From positions 37,655,045-37,719,044 of the forward strand of contig OY282558.1 in the NCBI GenBank assembly GCA_958295665.1: a stretch of DNA of 64,000 nucleotides. The letters are read 5' to 3'. Shown piece after piece: positions 33,900 through 44,981 of the stretch (the stretch's first letter is position 1; the number at the start of each line of letters is the position of its first letter). The notes under the pieces are model-generated. The model worked only from the letters and a program-made list of their open reading frames with translations. It made no database searches and was not told where the DNA came from. The position numbers were made by a program, and so were the translations under genes. Source of the DNA: Tipula vernalis (Eukaryota; Arthropoda; Insecta; Diptera; Tipulidae).

Positions 33900-34890
33900 T
33901 TCTGCTATTTTGTTGCTTCTTTCTTATTTGAGTAATCGTAAACAATTCGTAAAGCTTGGTGATGATCATTCTGGTATAAGTAATGTAATTGCTGGGGTGC
34001 CTCAAGGATCAATTTTAGGCCCTTTACTTTTTTCCATTTATATAAATGACCTACGTCGGCATATTTTAAATTGCCGATTTCATCTTTATGCTGATGATTT
34101 ACAACTGTATATTGGTGGTGACTTGTTAAAATTGGGGGAAATCGTTATCCAACTTAATGCAGATCTTAGGAATATTTCGTCATGGGCCAAAAATAATTCA
34201 CTTTCCATTAATCCAACTAAAAGTAAAGCTTTATTGCTCACTAGAAATAATTCGCATAATATTGCACCTGTGCTATTTTTGAACAATGATATAATCTCAT
34301 TTGTTCCAACGGTTAATAACCTAGGATTACTATTGAATTCAAAACATACTTGGAATGATCATGTAAGTTGTATGTGCCAGCGTGTTAATTACGGTTTATA
34401 TTCACTCAGACTAATAAAAAAGTTTTGTCCAGTTGACTTACGCATATATCTTGTGAAAAATTTATTTATACCTATTTTCAGCTATTGTGATGTGATATTT
34501 TCTAATTGTGATAGTTCCTCAAAGCGGTTACTTGAGGTTACGTTTAATAATTGTGTGAGATATGTTCATGACCTTAGAAAGTTTGATCATGTTTCCGAAT
34601 TTAAAGATTCAATCCTTGGATGTGACTTGTTTGAGTTTTACTGTTATAGAACTGCTGTCTTTATTTTTCGAATAATTAAATCGGGTGTACCATTGTACTT
34701 GCATGATCAATTACATTTTTCTAGGTCATTGAGAACTAGGAACGTTAATTTGCCAGTTAGTAGAACTAATGTTTACAATAATTCTGGATTAATAAATGCG
34801 ATTAACACTTGGAACAGTTTGCCTACAGAATTAAAAAATATAAGTTCCATTAACAGATTTAAAAAGGTTATGTTTAAATTAGTAACTTAA
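33900..34890 (+). pseudogene. CR1-like reverse transcriptase, C-terminal two thirds
   Basis: A 326-residue open piece with [34 protein letters not shown] and the active-site box [11 protein letters not shown], then thumb and C-terminal domain ([20 protein letters not shown]). The fingers and first catalytic Asp (usually in a FSKAFD-like motif) are deleted, so it cannot work. The frame itself is unusually well preserved to a stop at 34,888, so the loss is recent relative to the decay of neighbours. Confidence 0.8.
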
Positions 34891-35089
34891 TATCAAAGTT
34901 CTTGTACATATTGTAATTAATTATGTATATATGTCCATTGTTGTATATTTGCTAATTATTGTTATATTGATATTGAAATATTTATTGTTAATTTTAAGTT
35001 ATTTTCTGCTATTGTAAATATGTGTGATGTACAAAAGCCACGGTTTATACATTGAATAAAGCATTATTATTATTATTAGTATTATTATT
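34891..35089 (+). terminator. 3' UTR and (ATT)n tail of the CR1-like element
   Basis: AATAAA at about 35,055 and then ATTATTATTATTATTAG and more ATT to 35,089. A simple-repeat tail instead of poly-A fits CR1/I-type elements better than Jockey. Confidence 0.6.
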
Positions 35090-36155
35090 AAATGTGATCC
35101 TCAAATGATTTTTAGTTATAACTTTTGAACATGGCCAATTAAGAATGAATTCGGCTATTTCTGAACCGATTTTGTTGAAACTAATCATGTATGATAAAAA
35201 AAATTTTAGATGTAGTTCTGGAACACCGCTAATTTGGAAGGAACTTAACCACTTTTTAACTGTTCATTTGAAATTCAGCATGTTCTAAGGGAATGGGATT
35301 GTAAAATGATTTTTAGATGAACTTCAGCAGTATGGCCAATTTGTAAGGAGCTTGGCCATTTCTTAACCGATTTTGATGAAATTCAGCACTAACGATGGAA
35401 TTTAGGTTCTAAAATGAGTTTTTAGATTAAGTTCTGGGATTTGATCAAGTGGATCGGGATTTTATAATGATTTTTAGAAGAACTCATTAAAGGACATCAA
35501 CAAATTATTTTATAATCTTATATGCTGAATTTCATCATGATCGGTAAAGATGAGGCCAAATTCCTTTCTAGTTGGGTCCATCGACTCCCTTTCGAATTAG
35601 CCGCATTCCAGAATTTCTTTTAAAAAATACTTTAGAAACCTATTTCCAATGTACATGCTGAATTTCATCATAATCGGATATTAACTTTTTGCCAGTCCTG
35701 TATATCATATATGATGCACATAACGTTTAACCGAGGCGCCAATACATTATATGTTATACGTATATTAAATGAGATAATGTATCATGTATAATGTGACGTT
35801 CAGGACAGGCAAACGGATAAATTACCAAGTTTCTTCTTATTTGGCCATATTCCAGAACTTCATCTAAAAATCATTTGTAGACCCCATTTCCATCGTATAA
35901 GTCGAATTTCATTATAATCCGTTAAGAAATAGCCAAGTTCCTTCCCAATTGGCATTATTCCAGAACTTCATCTAAAAATCATTTCAAATCATATTTCTAT
36001 CGCACGTATCGAATTTTATCATATTCGGCCAAGTTCCATCATACTTGTCTATTTTCCAGAGCTTCATCTAAATATCATTGTAGAAGCCCATTTCGGTCGC
36101 CCGTGTCGAGTTTCACTAAAATCCGTTAAGAAATAGCCAAGTTCCATCCTAAGAG
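35090..36155. repeat. R repeat: forward arm, unique centre, inverted arm
   Basis: Forward units at 35,090-35,500 continue the array broken at 26,072. Reverse units (TTCCAGAACTTCATCTAAAA at 35,851, AAGAAATAGCCAAGTTCC at 35,924 and 36,128) run to 36,155. Between them, around 35,690-35,820, is a distinct AT-rich centre, CCAGTCCTGTATATCATATA to GACGTTCAGGACAGGC, itself partly palindromic (AGTCCTG with CAGGACA). The overall forward-centre-reverse layout matches that at 1,141-2,190. Confidence 0.7.
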
Positions 36156-36170
36156 CGCATTGCAATTTTT

Positions 36171-36703
36171 TTGAAAGTCAACAAAATAATTGATGACGAT
36201 AAAGCTGAATGTTTTATCACATTGTCCAGGCCAGAAATTTCTTGCATATTAAAATCGCACACATTGCCAAAAAAAAAGCCGAATACGTTAACTTACAAGG
36301 AGGTCATTAGTATTCTAATGGACCATTTCGCTCCTAAAGTAAATAAGCGAGGAAAACGGATTAAATTCAACCAAGCAATAGAGAAATAAGACGAAACACT
36401 TTCGGATTACATAATGAAATTAAAAAGCCTTGCACAGTCATGCAAATTTAGCGATTTTTTCAAGATTGCATAGCGGAACTATTGAAAGCGGCAGAGAAAG
36501 AGTTTCAAAAATATTGTGAAACAGCATTAAATATGGAGATGTCGACAAAAGAAACACAGGTGATAAGTAATAAAACTTCTTCTTCGAATTTCAGCCTAGT
36601 TAAACCACAAATAAACCCTAATAGAAATCGAAATACATCAACAGGTGGAAGTCGAGTCTCATCCAGAAATTTCAACCAAAATGGAGAAACAAAAAAAATA
36701 TAG
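36171..36703 (+). pseudogene. gag: gypsy-2 gag
   Basis: NTLTYKEVISILMDHFAPK, then after a stop ETLSDYIMKLKSLAQSCKF, is the gypsy capsid C-terminal pattern. The second frame (36,482-36,703) is the polar region before the nucleocapsid, and a single-knuckle fragment (LCSRCGI) follows near 36,759. In-frame stops at 36,387 and 36,470 break it. Confidence 0.68.
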
Positions 36704-36913
36704 AACGTTTAATAATAACCGAAGCAGACATTTTACCCCTGAGGGAAGAAAACAACGGTTGTGTTCAAGATGCGGAATATGAAAATTAATGTCCCAGTAG
36801 AAAGTGGATATGCATCAGATATTTTTCGCAGCAACATTAAGATGATAAATTCAGTCATGGAGTCAAAAATGGCGCTTTAATTAGAAGTAAAAGTAGAAGG
36901 AGCTATTATAGGG

Positions 36914-37261
36914 ATGGAAGTAGATACTGGTGCTTGTGCGTCAGTAGTTAGCTTAGATAAGTATCATTATAAATTTAATCATTTAAAATTAAAAAATTGT
37001 AACAACAATTTTACAACAGTTACAGGTGAAGCGAATAAAGTTCTTGGGGAAATAGAAATAAACGTGGAATTTAATAGTGAAATATTTATGATAAAATTGA
37101 TGGTCATAGATGCCTGGAAGGATTTCACACCACACCTTGGGCGTTCATGGTTAGCATTTATCAGTGTAAGTCGGATATTTTTTAATAACTCAGCTATTCA
37201 AAAATTACTAGATCAGTTTCCAAATATAAACTCAAATGCTAGTTTATACCCCACCGATTAA
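36914..37261 (+). pseudogene. pol: gypsy-2 aspartic protease
   Basis: Active-site loop MEVDTGACASVVSLDKY, then GRSWLAFISVSRIFF, as at the end of gypsy retropepsins. 115 residues with no internal stop. Confidence 0.75.
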
Positions 37262-37324
37262 GAATTATGTAGTGGAAATTTTATTAGAAGGCGATAAAAA
37301 CCTATTTTCCATTGTGCTTATACC

Positions 37325-37980
37325 GTGCCATTTAAAATAAAGTTAGACGTGGAGAATGAACTTGAAAAATTGGTAAATAAAAATATTTTAGATCCCGTAA
37401 AATATTATAAATGGGCAAGTCGAATAGTAGTAATAGTACCACCAAATAAATCAAATCGTATTTGTGTTTATTTCAAAATTACTATCAACAAATTTATTAA
37501 GGCTGAGCATTACTCAATTCGCAGAATAGACGATTTTTTAGCAAACTTTTCATAGTTGTAGGTATTTCTGTGTAATAGATTTGTCAAATGCATAATTGTT
37601 GACCATAAATACCCATAAGGGTCTCTTCAGATATATTCGATTACCTTTCGGTATAAAAACAGCACCTTCGATTTTCCAATCAGTAATTATGGATCCTGTT
37701 ATATAGATGACATTATTATTGGTGGCAAAACAAAGAGTGATTGTAAAAGGAATCTGGTTAAAATACTAAAATACTAAATACTAAAAATTAATTTTGAGAT
37801 GTCGAAATTTTTAACATCATCGGTCAGTTGTCAAGTCGATGCTATTGTTAAGGCACCAATTCCAAAATCAGTGAACGAATCCAGTCATATTTAGGCCTTA
37901 TTAACAATTATGATTTTTCGATAGAATTACGTGATAATTTACTTAAAAAAAAATATTGATTTTAAGTGATCAGAGTAGTG
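37325..37980 (+). pseudogene. pol: gypsy-2 reverse transcriptase
   Basis: Fingers: ELEKLVNKNILDPVKYYKWA, ending FIKAEHYSIRRIDDFLANF. After stops, GLFRYIRLPFGIKTAPSIFQ and the catalytic box YIDDIIIGG are readable at 37,620-37,725. Stops and small deletions follow. Confidence 0.75.
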
Positions 37981-38039
37981 TCAATCAAGTTTTGATATGT
38001 CAAAACAATTATTGTTAAAAAGTAAAGTAAATGTCAAAG

Positions 38040-38081
38040 ATGTAAGTCCTTTTGGGTTAGGTGCTATAATGTCTCACATAG
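38040..38081 (+). pseudogene. pol: gypsy-2 RNase H, first part
   Basis: DVSPFGLGAIMSH is the start of a gypsy RNase H domain (usually D-x-S-P-x-G-x-G-A-V-x-S-H). Interrupted right after by the inverted-repeat element; GQAKVLFAS at 38,955-38,985 continues it. Confidence 0.65.
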
Positions 38082-38948
38082 ACCGGTGTGAAGTATTTCA
38101 CACAAAGTGTAGCTACACAAATTAACGAAAAGTGTAAGTGTACTGAAAAAGTGTAGGCCTACATAAAAAAGTGTAAATAAGAAGTAGAACCAGGCATGGG
38201 CTTATATTTCCATAAAATGGACAGGTCAAGCTATCTGAAACAATTTTGGTTATTAAAATAAACAGGGTTGGGTATGTTCGACGCTAATTTGAAAATTATG
38301 AAAATCACATAAAATGCCCAAACCTGATGCTACACTATGACCATTTATCAAAACCTCAGAGATGTAGCCACGTATCACTATATTGGTTAAAAAGGACATA
38401 CGTTGAATAATTTAGTTTACTAATTGACATTTTGATATGAGCCGTAAGGGCTCTTGCAAAAATTTTTTAAAATTAGCAAATCGACGTATTTCGCTTTGAC
38501 AACTTTTCGTGTACTCTCCGAAGCATCAGGTTTGGACAGTTTATTTGATTTTCACAATTTTCAAAATAGCGTCGAACATACCCAACCCTTTTTATTTTAA
38601 TAAGAAAAATTGTTTCAGATAGCTTGACCTGTCCACTTTATGGAAATATAAGCCCACACTTGGTAATATCTCTGAGATTTTCGTAAATGGTCATAGTTTA
38701 GCATCAGGTTTGGACAGTTTATTTGATTTTCACAATTTTCAAAATAGCGTCGAACATACCCAACCCTTGTTATTTTAATAAGAAAGATTGTTTCGGATAG
38801 CTTGACCTGTCCACTTTACGGTAATATCGCCCCATACCTGGTTCTACTTCTTATTTACACTTTTTATGTAGGCCTACACTTTTTCAGTACACCTACACTT
38901 TTCGTTAATTTGTGTAGCTACACTTTGTGTGAAATACTTCACACCGGT
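38082..38948. mobile_element. 867-bp non-coding inverted-repeat element
   Basis: The ends are ACCGGTGTGAAGTATTTCAC on both sides. The arms are about 260 bp each and highly similar (left 38,082-38,335, right about 38,695-38,948). A second partial copy of the right arm lies inside (about 38,524-38,660), with GCATCAGGTTTGGACAGTTT repeated at 38,523 and 38,702, so one arm has duplicated. No transposase. It sits inside the RNase H gene of gypsy-2, so it is the younger insertion. No clean target duplication is seen; TCAC occurs on both sides at slightly different offsets. Superfamily unknown. Confidence 0.72.
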
Positions 38949-38985
38949 ATCACGTGAATGGACAAGCGAAAGTCCTTTTTGCTTC

Positions 38986-39480
38986 TTAAATTAAAACTAG
39001 CAATGGACCTAGCACTGACCCTTGCGGTACACCATCATTAATGTAGATGCCGTGACTCAAAGTACCTTTGATTTTAACAAGCTGTGACCGACCACACAAA
39101 TATGATTGAACCCACTGCAACGTAACAATACGAGAACCAGCATAGAAAAGTAAAAGCAGCAGTAAAACATCATGGTTTACCATATCAAATGCTTTTCTTT
39201 GTAAAATTCTTTGATCCAGATCCTTATACAGAAAATTCATAAATTCCAATAATTTTTCGTACTTCTAGATTTGCTAAATCCATATTCGTTATTGTGTAAA
39301 TATTTAGGTTTATTCAAGAAACTGCTGATTCTGGAATGTGCTAGCTTCTCAATAATTTTACATCCAGTCAGTTTTAGACCAGACATTATGTTTAAAATTT
39401 CCAATGAGTTTGTTCCCCCGAAAACGCAAGATTTTACTTTAGATTTATTAAATACAAAATCAGAACAAATTTGATTATTT
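38986..39480 (-). pseudogene. CR1-like reverse transcriptase fragment
   Basis: On the minus strand, KIIEKLAHSRISSFLNK and NEYGFSKSRST (39,270-39,370) precede a frame reading QRKAFDMVNHDVL, WVQSYLCGRSQLVKIKG and NDGVPQGSVLGPLL, which are RT fingers and palm. The YADD box is not present: the fragment ends where gypsy-2 begins. It abuts the gypsy relic directly. Confidence 0.72.
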
Positions 39481-39524
39481 GAGTCGGTAGTTTGCTTTAA
39501 ATTAAGGACAGTATTTTGAAGGAC

Positions 39525-40640
39525 AGAATTCTAAAATATGGCCAATAATTATGTAACTCGGCTATCTTAACAAATGATGATAAAATTCGACATTTGGGAT
39601 GGAAATGTGATTCTAGATGATTGCTGGATTATTTCCAATTAAAATGGAAATCGGCTATTTCTTAACCGATTTTGATGAAATTTAACAAGTTAAAATGGAA
39701 ATTGGTTTTTAAAATGGTTTTATCATAAACTAATTAGGTTACCCTAATACTTACTAAAATCGCGCTTTATCTATTGGAATTTTATTTCACTTAATGAAAT
39801 TAAATTTATTCTCATCCTGTCTTCAAAAATATTGGTAATCAAGATATAATCGGGAATTGCTTAATATCTATAATTTTAAATTTTTATTTAAATAATAATT
39901 AAAAACAATATTTGGTATAGAAGCCTATAATTTTATTTAAATCTAATGTTAAAAGTAAAAATATGTACATATATTAGCCCTTCAGGTTTATTTTTATTCA
40001 TTGAAATTATTTTTAAAGAAGGAACCAATTTTCTAACAACATCAAAATATAGATAATCGCGTATTTATTCATGGATTTTTTATTAGGAAAATAGGGTTCT
40101 AACTAAAATGGTTTTTATATAAAATTCTAGAATATGGTCAATTAGGAAGTAACTTGGCTGTTTCTTAAACGACCATCATGAAATTCAACAAATGTGATAG
40201 AAATGGGATCTGAACTAGATGAAGTTCTAAACTAGATTATGCTGAAATCAGCATCTCTTAACAAAATGTTCCATCACTTAACGGATTTTCCTTTAAAAAC
40301 TCACCTAACAGAATTGTGCTTCAATTAGTAGATATAACCTTTATTTATTAAATTTTCCTTCACCTACTGGCATTTTTCTTCAGTTGTTAGAATTTTCTTT
40401 CGCTTAACAGAATTTCCCTTCACTTAATAAAATTAAATTTATTCTTCAAATGGAAATAAATTTGTATGTAAATATAATTTTAATTAAATCTAATTTTAAA
40501 ATTAAAAATACATGAATTAGCCCTTTAGCTTTTTCGTTCTGTCTAAAATAAAATTATTTGCAAATAGGTAGATGGAATAAATTTTCTAAGAACATTAAAA
40601 ATTAGCAATTGATAAGCGATTGTGTTTATGGCCTTCTGTA
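39525..40640 (+). repeat. R sequence with an associated AT-rich block, present twice
   Basis: R forward at 39,525-39,735 is followed by an AT-rich block containing CACTTAATGAAATTAAATTT (39,789). R forward at 40,095-40,235 is followed by a similar block with CACTTAATAAAATTAAATTT (40,421) and ATTAGCCCTTTAGCTTTTTC against ATTAGCCCTTCAGGTTTATT. This makes two units of a larger repeat, period about 600 bp. Within 40,290-40,430 the word TTCACTTAACAGAATTTTCC recurs in short tandem form. Confidence 0.5.
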
Positions 40641-40895
40641 AGGGTTATTTTTTAACGAAGATTTGTGGGGAAATCCAGATTTTAATTTTAATTTCTGTTG
40701 TTATTTTTAACCGAACTAATGTAGTATAGCAGATGTTTTTATGCCGCTTACCAGTTTTGTGATTATTTTTAAGAAAAAACTGTCAATTTTATTTATTACC
40801 TGAGTATTGATGAAGATTGATTCTGAAGTTTATTGAATTTTGAATGAATGGTGTAAAATTACTCTAGTCGAATACCATCTTAATCGGTTAAGAAA
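40641..40895. other. Unassigned sequence ending in an inverted R fragment
   Basis: AT-rich, no gene. The last ~35 bp (CATCTTAATCGGTTAAGAAA) are R in reverse orientation. The duplication breakpoint falls just after, at TGGCCA (40,896-40,901). Confidence 0.5.
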
Positions 40896-40986
40896 TGGCC
40901 ACCCGGGTGGGTCGGGTATAGAATAGTGTATAATTTTTTGGGTATAGACACAACGGTTAATATGTTGATTACCAATAAACTAAGTG

Positions 40987-41230
40987 AGTAGTATGGTACA
41001 GCTTGGTGACCAAAAAGACACAGCCGTCTCCAAGTTGTACCCAGTCCGGAAATAGTCAATTTTAATATGAAAATAAAATTTTATAAATACAGAAGTATAA
41101 AAATCAGATGTTTATACTTCTGTATTTATAAAATTTTATTTTCATATTCAAATTGACTATTTCCGGACTGGGTACAACTTGGAGACGGATGTGTTTTTTT
41201 TTTTGGTCACCAAGCTTGTACCATACTACT
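40987..41230. mobile_element. Hairpin element, copy 2
   Basis: Second copy of the hairpin at 29,110-29,353. Confidence 0.65.
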
Positions 41231-44200
41231 ACTGTGTGTTAATAATATGAATAAATCAGATAGTCTAGAAATCAGATTGTTTAAATAAAAAATAGTATTT
41301 CTTGCGAATACTCGTATACTAATAATATGTGTTGTTGTTGTTGTTTTGATACAAAAATAAAAATATTAGGATCTATTCCAGATGTCAAATAAAAATAGTT
41401 GTTGTATAATGAAGATATTTAATATCTATTTTTTGTATCAGATGTTGTTAGTATAGTTATGTATAATTGAAAATTTACATTTTGGTGTGTTATGTATAAT
41501 TAGCGCGAATGTTTTTTGAAAAATATTTTTGATAAGTCTTTTTATATCTTTATAATCATGTTCTCCTGTTATTTTAGTTCCGAATTTTGTTCCGTCTTGG
41601 GTGAAAAAAATTGTTGTTTGTGTAAATACGTGGAAGTATGTTACTTCCGGATTGAATGATTTGTTGTTATTCGGATGTGTACCAAATATCAGCTGATTCA
41701 AAAATTAAGTTATACGCGCTGTTCTAGATTTAGTATATATTCACAAAGATCTATATGTATTTTTTATATCTTTGACATCATGTTATCTTGTTAAGATGTC
41801 TATAAAGAAAACTATAATTAGATTAGAATTATGAAAATAATATTAGAAACAACAATAGTTTTAATATAATTTTTTTAATGAAGATATTTGATATCTTATT
41901 ATTTTTTGAGTTGTTGGTATATAGTTTAATTGAAAAATTATCAGAATTTCTCGAAATAAATATTTTTTTACATGATTGTTTCTATTTTAACATTTATGAT
42001 TTTCCTAATATTTTTTCCCACGGTGTGGCGTTCACTGTAAATATCAGACCCTACATTTCTGTATGCCACTCGCCAGGTACTGGTACATCTTTAATGGCAA
42101 ACCCAGTTTCGAACGAGAAACAAAAGCCTCAATATGTTCAAGGTAAATATTATTATTTAATAACAAAATTTAAAATATAATAAGTTTATTTTTTTTGATT
42201 TTTTGTATTTTTTTTTCTTGTAATTTATAGGAGAGGGTGGTATATTTTCATTAAAAAAATTAACATTGAAAAAGACAACTAACAAACGGGTTTTGGATGA
42301 GGAACCATTGAACGAGCCCCAAGCCAGTACATCTAAGGACCTAACATCGGCTAGAGACAACAGGTTTGTTAATATTATTACTAATAAATGTATTACTAAC
42401 CAAAAATTTAAATGTAAGAGTACTGAAACGGTATTCAAATTTGTAAACATCCCTCAAGACATTTCTAAATTGTCTTCTTATTTAAATGAGGCGTTCGACG
42501 AAATTATAAAAATTTTAACGTAAGATACCCTCCCTCATTATAAAATAGGTTTTAAAATTTCTTTACCCGAATGTCATAATAGTAAACCTATTGGTATCAA
42601 TTTTACCAACTTTTCTAATCTAAAGACTCACGCTATAGCCTTCCTTTTCGAGTCGGTGGCTCAATCAAATGCCAGCTTCCTTTTAACTGATTTTTTAGAA
42701 ATATTTTCTGTAATTTTGCAAATTCCTCACGGTACAGGGCCACTTTTTGATTTAAACATAGTACCTGCACAAGCATTCTTGGATCATAAAATCAAAAGTG
42801 TTATAGATGTTAAGGTTGACAATCCTATATATTGTCTGCCTGTAGCAATATTATTTGGTCAATGTATTGCCGATAAAGAAAAACTAAAACGCATAATAAT
42901 TATTTATTGATGGATAATGTCCATAAGCTGAACAGATTAGCAAAGGGTAAAACTGATCAGCATTTTGGTACAAATTTAATTCAGTTGACAGCATATCAAA
43001 AAGTATTACCTCAATATAACATTGTTGTGTTTAATGATAGGCGAAATTTCGAGAAAAAATTATTTAATACTGCTAATATAGTAGGAGAGCATAAAAATAT
43101 AAATATATTTTACTTTGAGGATATTAATAATTTTGTGGCTATATGTAATGTGCGCATGTTTTTTAATAAAAGGTATCAATGTGTAATATGTTATGCACTC
43201 TATAATAAAAAAAATTATCATTTATGTTCAGAAAAATGTAAATCTTGTGAAAACTCACCACCGTGTAATCGTTTACAACGTAAAATTAAATGTGATAAGT
43301 GTATATAGATATTTTTACGGTGAAGAATGTTATAATATTCATCAACAAACAATCTGTAATACAATGAAATTTTGTAAGGTTTGTGTTAAACTTAATGATA
43401 TGCGCAAACGTGATAATAAAGCACATTCTTGTGATGAAAGATGTTGTAATGTATGTGCTCAAATAGTTGATAGAAACCATAATTGTTATGTGCAGAGATA
43501 TAGAAAAAAAAACACCTGCCAATTTTTCAATTATATTCTATGATCTAGAATGTACCTAGCATTTAAATATTGGAGATGAAACATATCTTCACGAGCCAAA
43601 TCTATGTGTCGTCCATCTTGTGTGCAATAAATGTTACATGATACTCTGCTACATGATCTAATTACTGTTGTTCTGAATGCGATGTAAGGCAGCATGTTTT
43701 TGAAAATGACAATGAAGGTCAATCAATGTGTTGAAAAATTTGGGAAATTTTGTGAAACATTTCGTAAAAACTCGTTAACGACTTTTTGCATTACCCATAA
43801 CTTTAAGGCGTACGATGGACAGTTCATTATGCGAGAATTGGTGAAACGTAAAAAAAGCAGAGATCCAATTATCGTAGGTATGAAAATCTATAGAATTATT
43901 TATGATTCACATATACATTTTATAGATTCTCTAAATTTTTTGCCCATGCCATTATCCAAATTCCCTGAAACATTTGGTCTGGTAAATCTGTCAAAAGGCT
44001 GGTATCCACATTTTTTTAACACACCTGAAAATTATAATTACATTGGAGAAGTTCCTGATAAAAAGTATTTTGGAACAAAACATATGCTGGATAAAGAAAT
44101 AAATCGTTTCAATATTTGGTATGAAGAGCGCTGTTCTTCAGAGTACGATAATCGAAAAGAATTAATCAAGTATCGTACTCAAGATGTCGATATACTTCGC

Positions 44201-44981
44201 AGATGTTATGTCGCTTTTATGACCGATTTTTCAAAAATTACCAGTATAAATCCTTTACTACAGTCATTTACACTAGCCCAAGCAGTAATAAATGCTTATA
44301 GGAAAAATGTTATGCAAGAGAATACCTTGGATGTAGTACCTAAAAATGTATATCATGAATCTAAAAAAAAAAATCTGTCAGTCATGGTTGATTTATGAAA
44401 ATAGAAAATGTAATGGGAAAATATTGTATGAAGTACCGATACCTACAACAAACTATTACGTAGACGGTTATAGTAAAGATACAAATACTGTCTACGAGTT
44501 TCTAGGTTGCTACTGGCATGGTTGTGAAAGTTGTTTTTTTAACCGAAATCAAAGTCTTTATGGAGGTATTAAAGAAACATTTGAATCGCGGTATGATCAA
44601 ACAGTATTAAGACTTGATTTAATTGCGTCTCTAGGCTACAAAATAGTAGTGTACATTCAAACAATTCTTAATTGAAACCTCCGAATAGCCGCATCTCTGG
44701 CAAACGATCAGCAATTTAGGTACAGTTATCTAAATCCAAGAGATGTACTATATGGAAGTCGTACGGAAACATTTCAGTTGTATTACAAGGCAAAAATGGC
44801 GAGAAAATTTGCTATTATGATTTCACATCTCTATACCCATATGTAAACAAAACTTGTAAAAATCCTATAAAACATCCCAAAATATATTACAATGAGGAGT
44901 GTATAAATTTCGATATTTCTGAAATGGATGGTTTAATAAAATGCTCTATTGTACCACCGCGCAATCTATTAATTCCCTTGC
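41231..44981 (+). mobile_element. Polinton fragment, copy 2
   Basis: Copy of 29,354-33,104, including the small minus-strand frame (41,438-41,701). No base difference was noticed. Confidence 0.65.
41977..44981 (+). pseudogene. polB: Polinton DNA polymerase B, truncated, copy 2
   Basis: Same broken gene as at 30,100-33,104, with identical stops and frameshifts, so both copies inherited the damage. Exonuclease and YDLECT, DVDIL and SLYP motifs at the offset positions. Confidence 0.8.

Larger units (their letters stand above)
26073..35089 (+). mobile_element. CR1-like non-LTR retrotransposon, split by two nested insertions
   Basis: Three pieces of one element: 26,073-26,299 (endonuclease N-part), 29,084-29,109 (a few more endonuclease codons after the TTAA), and 33,105-35,089 (endonuclease end, linker, RT, 3' tail). 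The element sits inside an R unit, with AAAT at both edges as a possible target duplication. It is 5'-truncated and lacks ORF1. The 3' end has AATAAA at 35,055 and an (ATT)n tail. The pieces together total about 2.2 kb. Confidence 0.65.
36160..38985 (+). mobile_element. Second Ty3/gypsy relic, split by an inverted-repeat element
   Basis: Pieces in order: gag capsid (36,171-36,470), gag C-part (36,482-36,703), protease (36,914-37,261), RT fingers (37,325-37,555), RT palm (37,600-37,730) and RNase H start (38,040-38,081, resumed at 38,949-38,985). No LTRs were found. It is unrelated in sequence to the gypsy at 14,285; the gag capsid and DTGA protease suggest a different lineage. Confidence 0.75.
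29019..40895. repeat. 11,877-bp direct duplication, copy 1
   Basis: Copy 1 starts at TGGCCA (29,019-29,024) inside the right end of the piggyBac element, 61 bp from its terminus, and ends just before TGGCCA at 40,896. Copy 2 follows with no gap. All frames compared are the same in both copies except for one base: G at 33,407, C at 45,284. Confidence 0.95.

Noticed and set aside
33863..33900. 38-bp GTAAAC to TTTCAG segment in the CR1-like RT as an intron
   Set aside because: Too short for a normal insect intron, and about 200 codons of RT are missing at the same place, so it is better explained as deletion filler.
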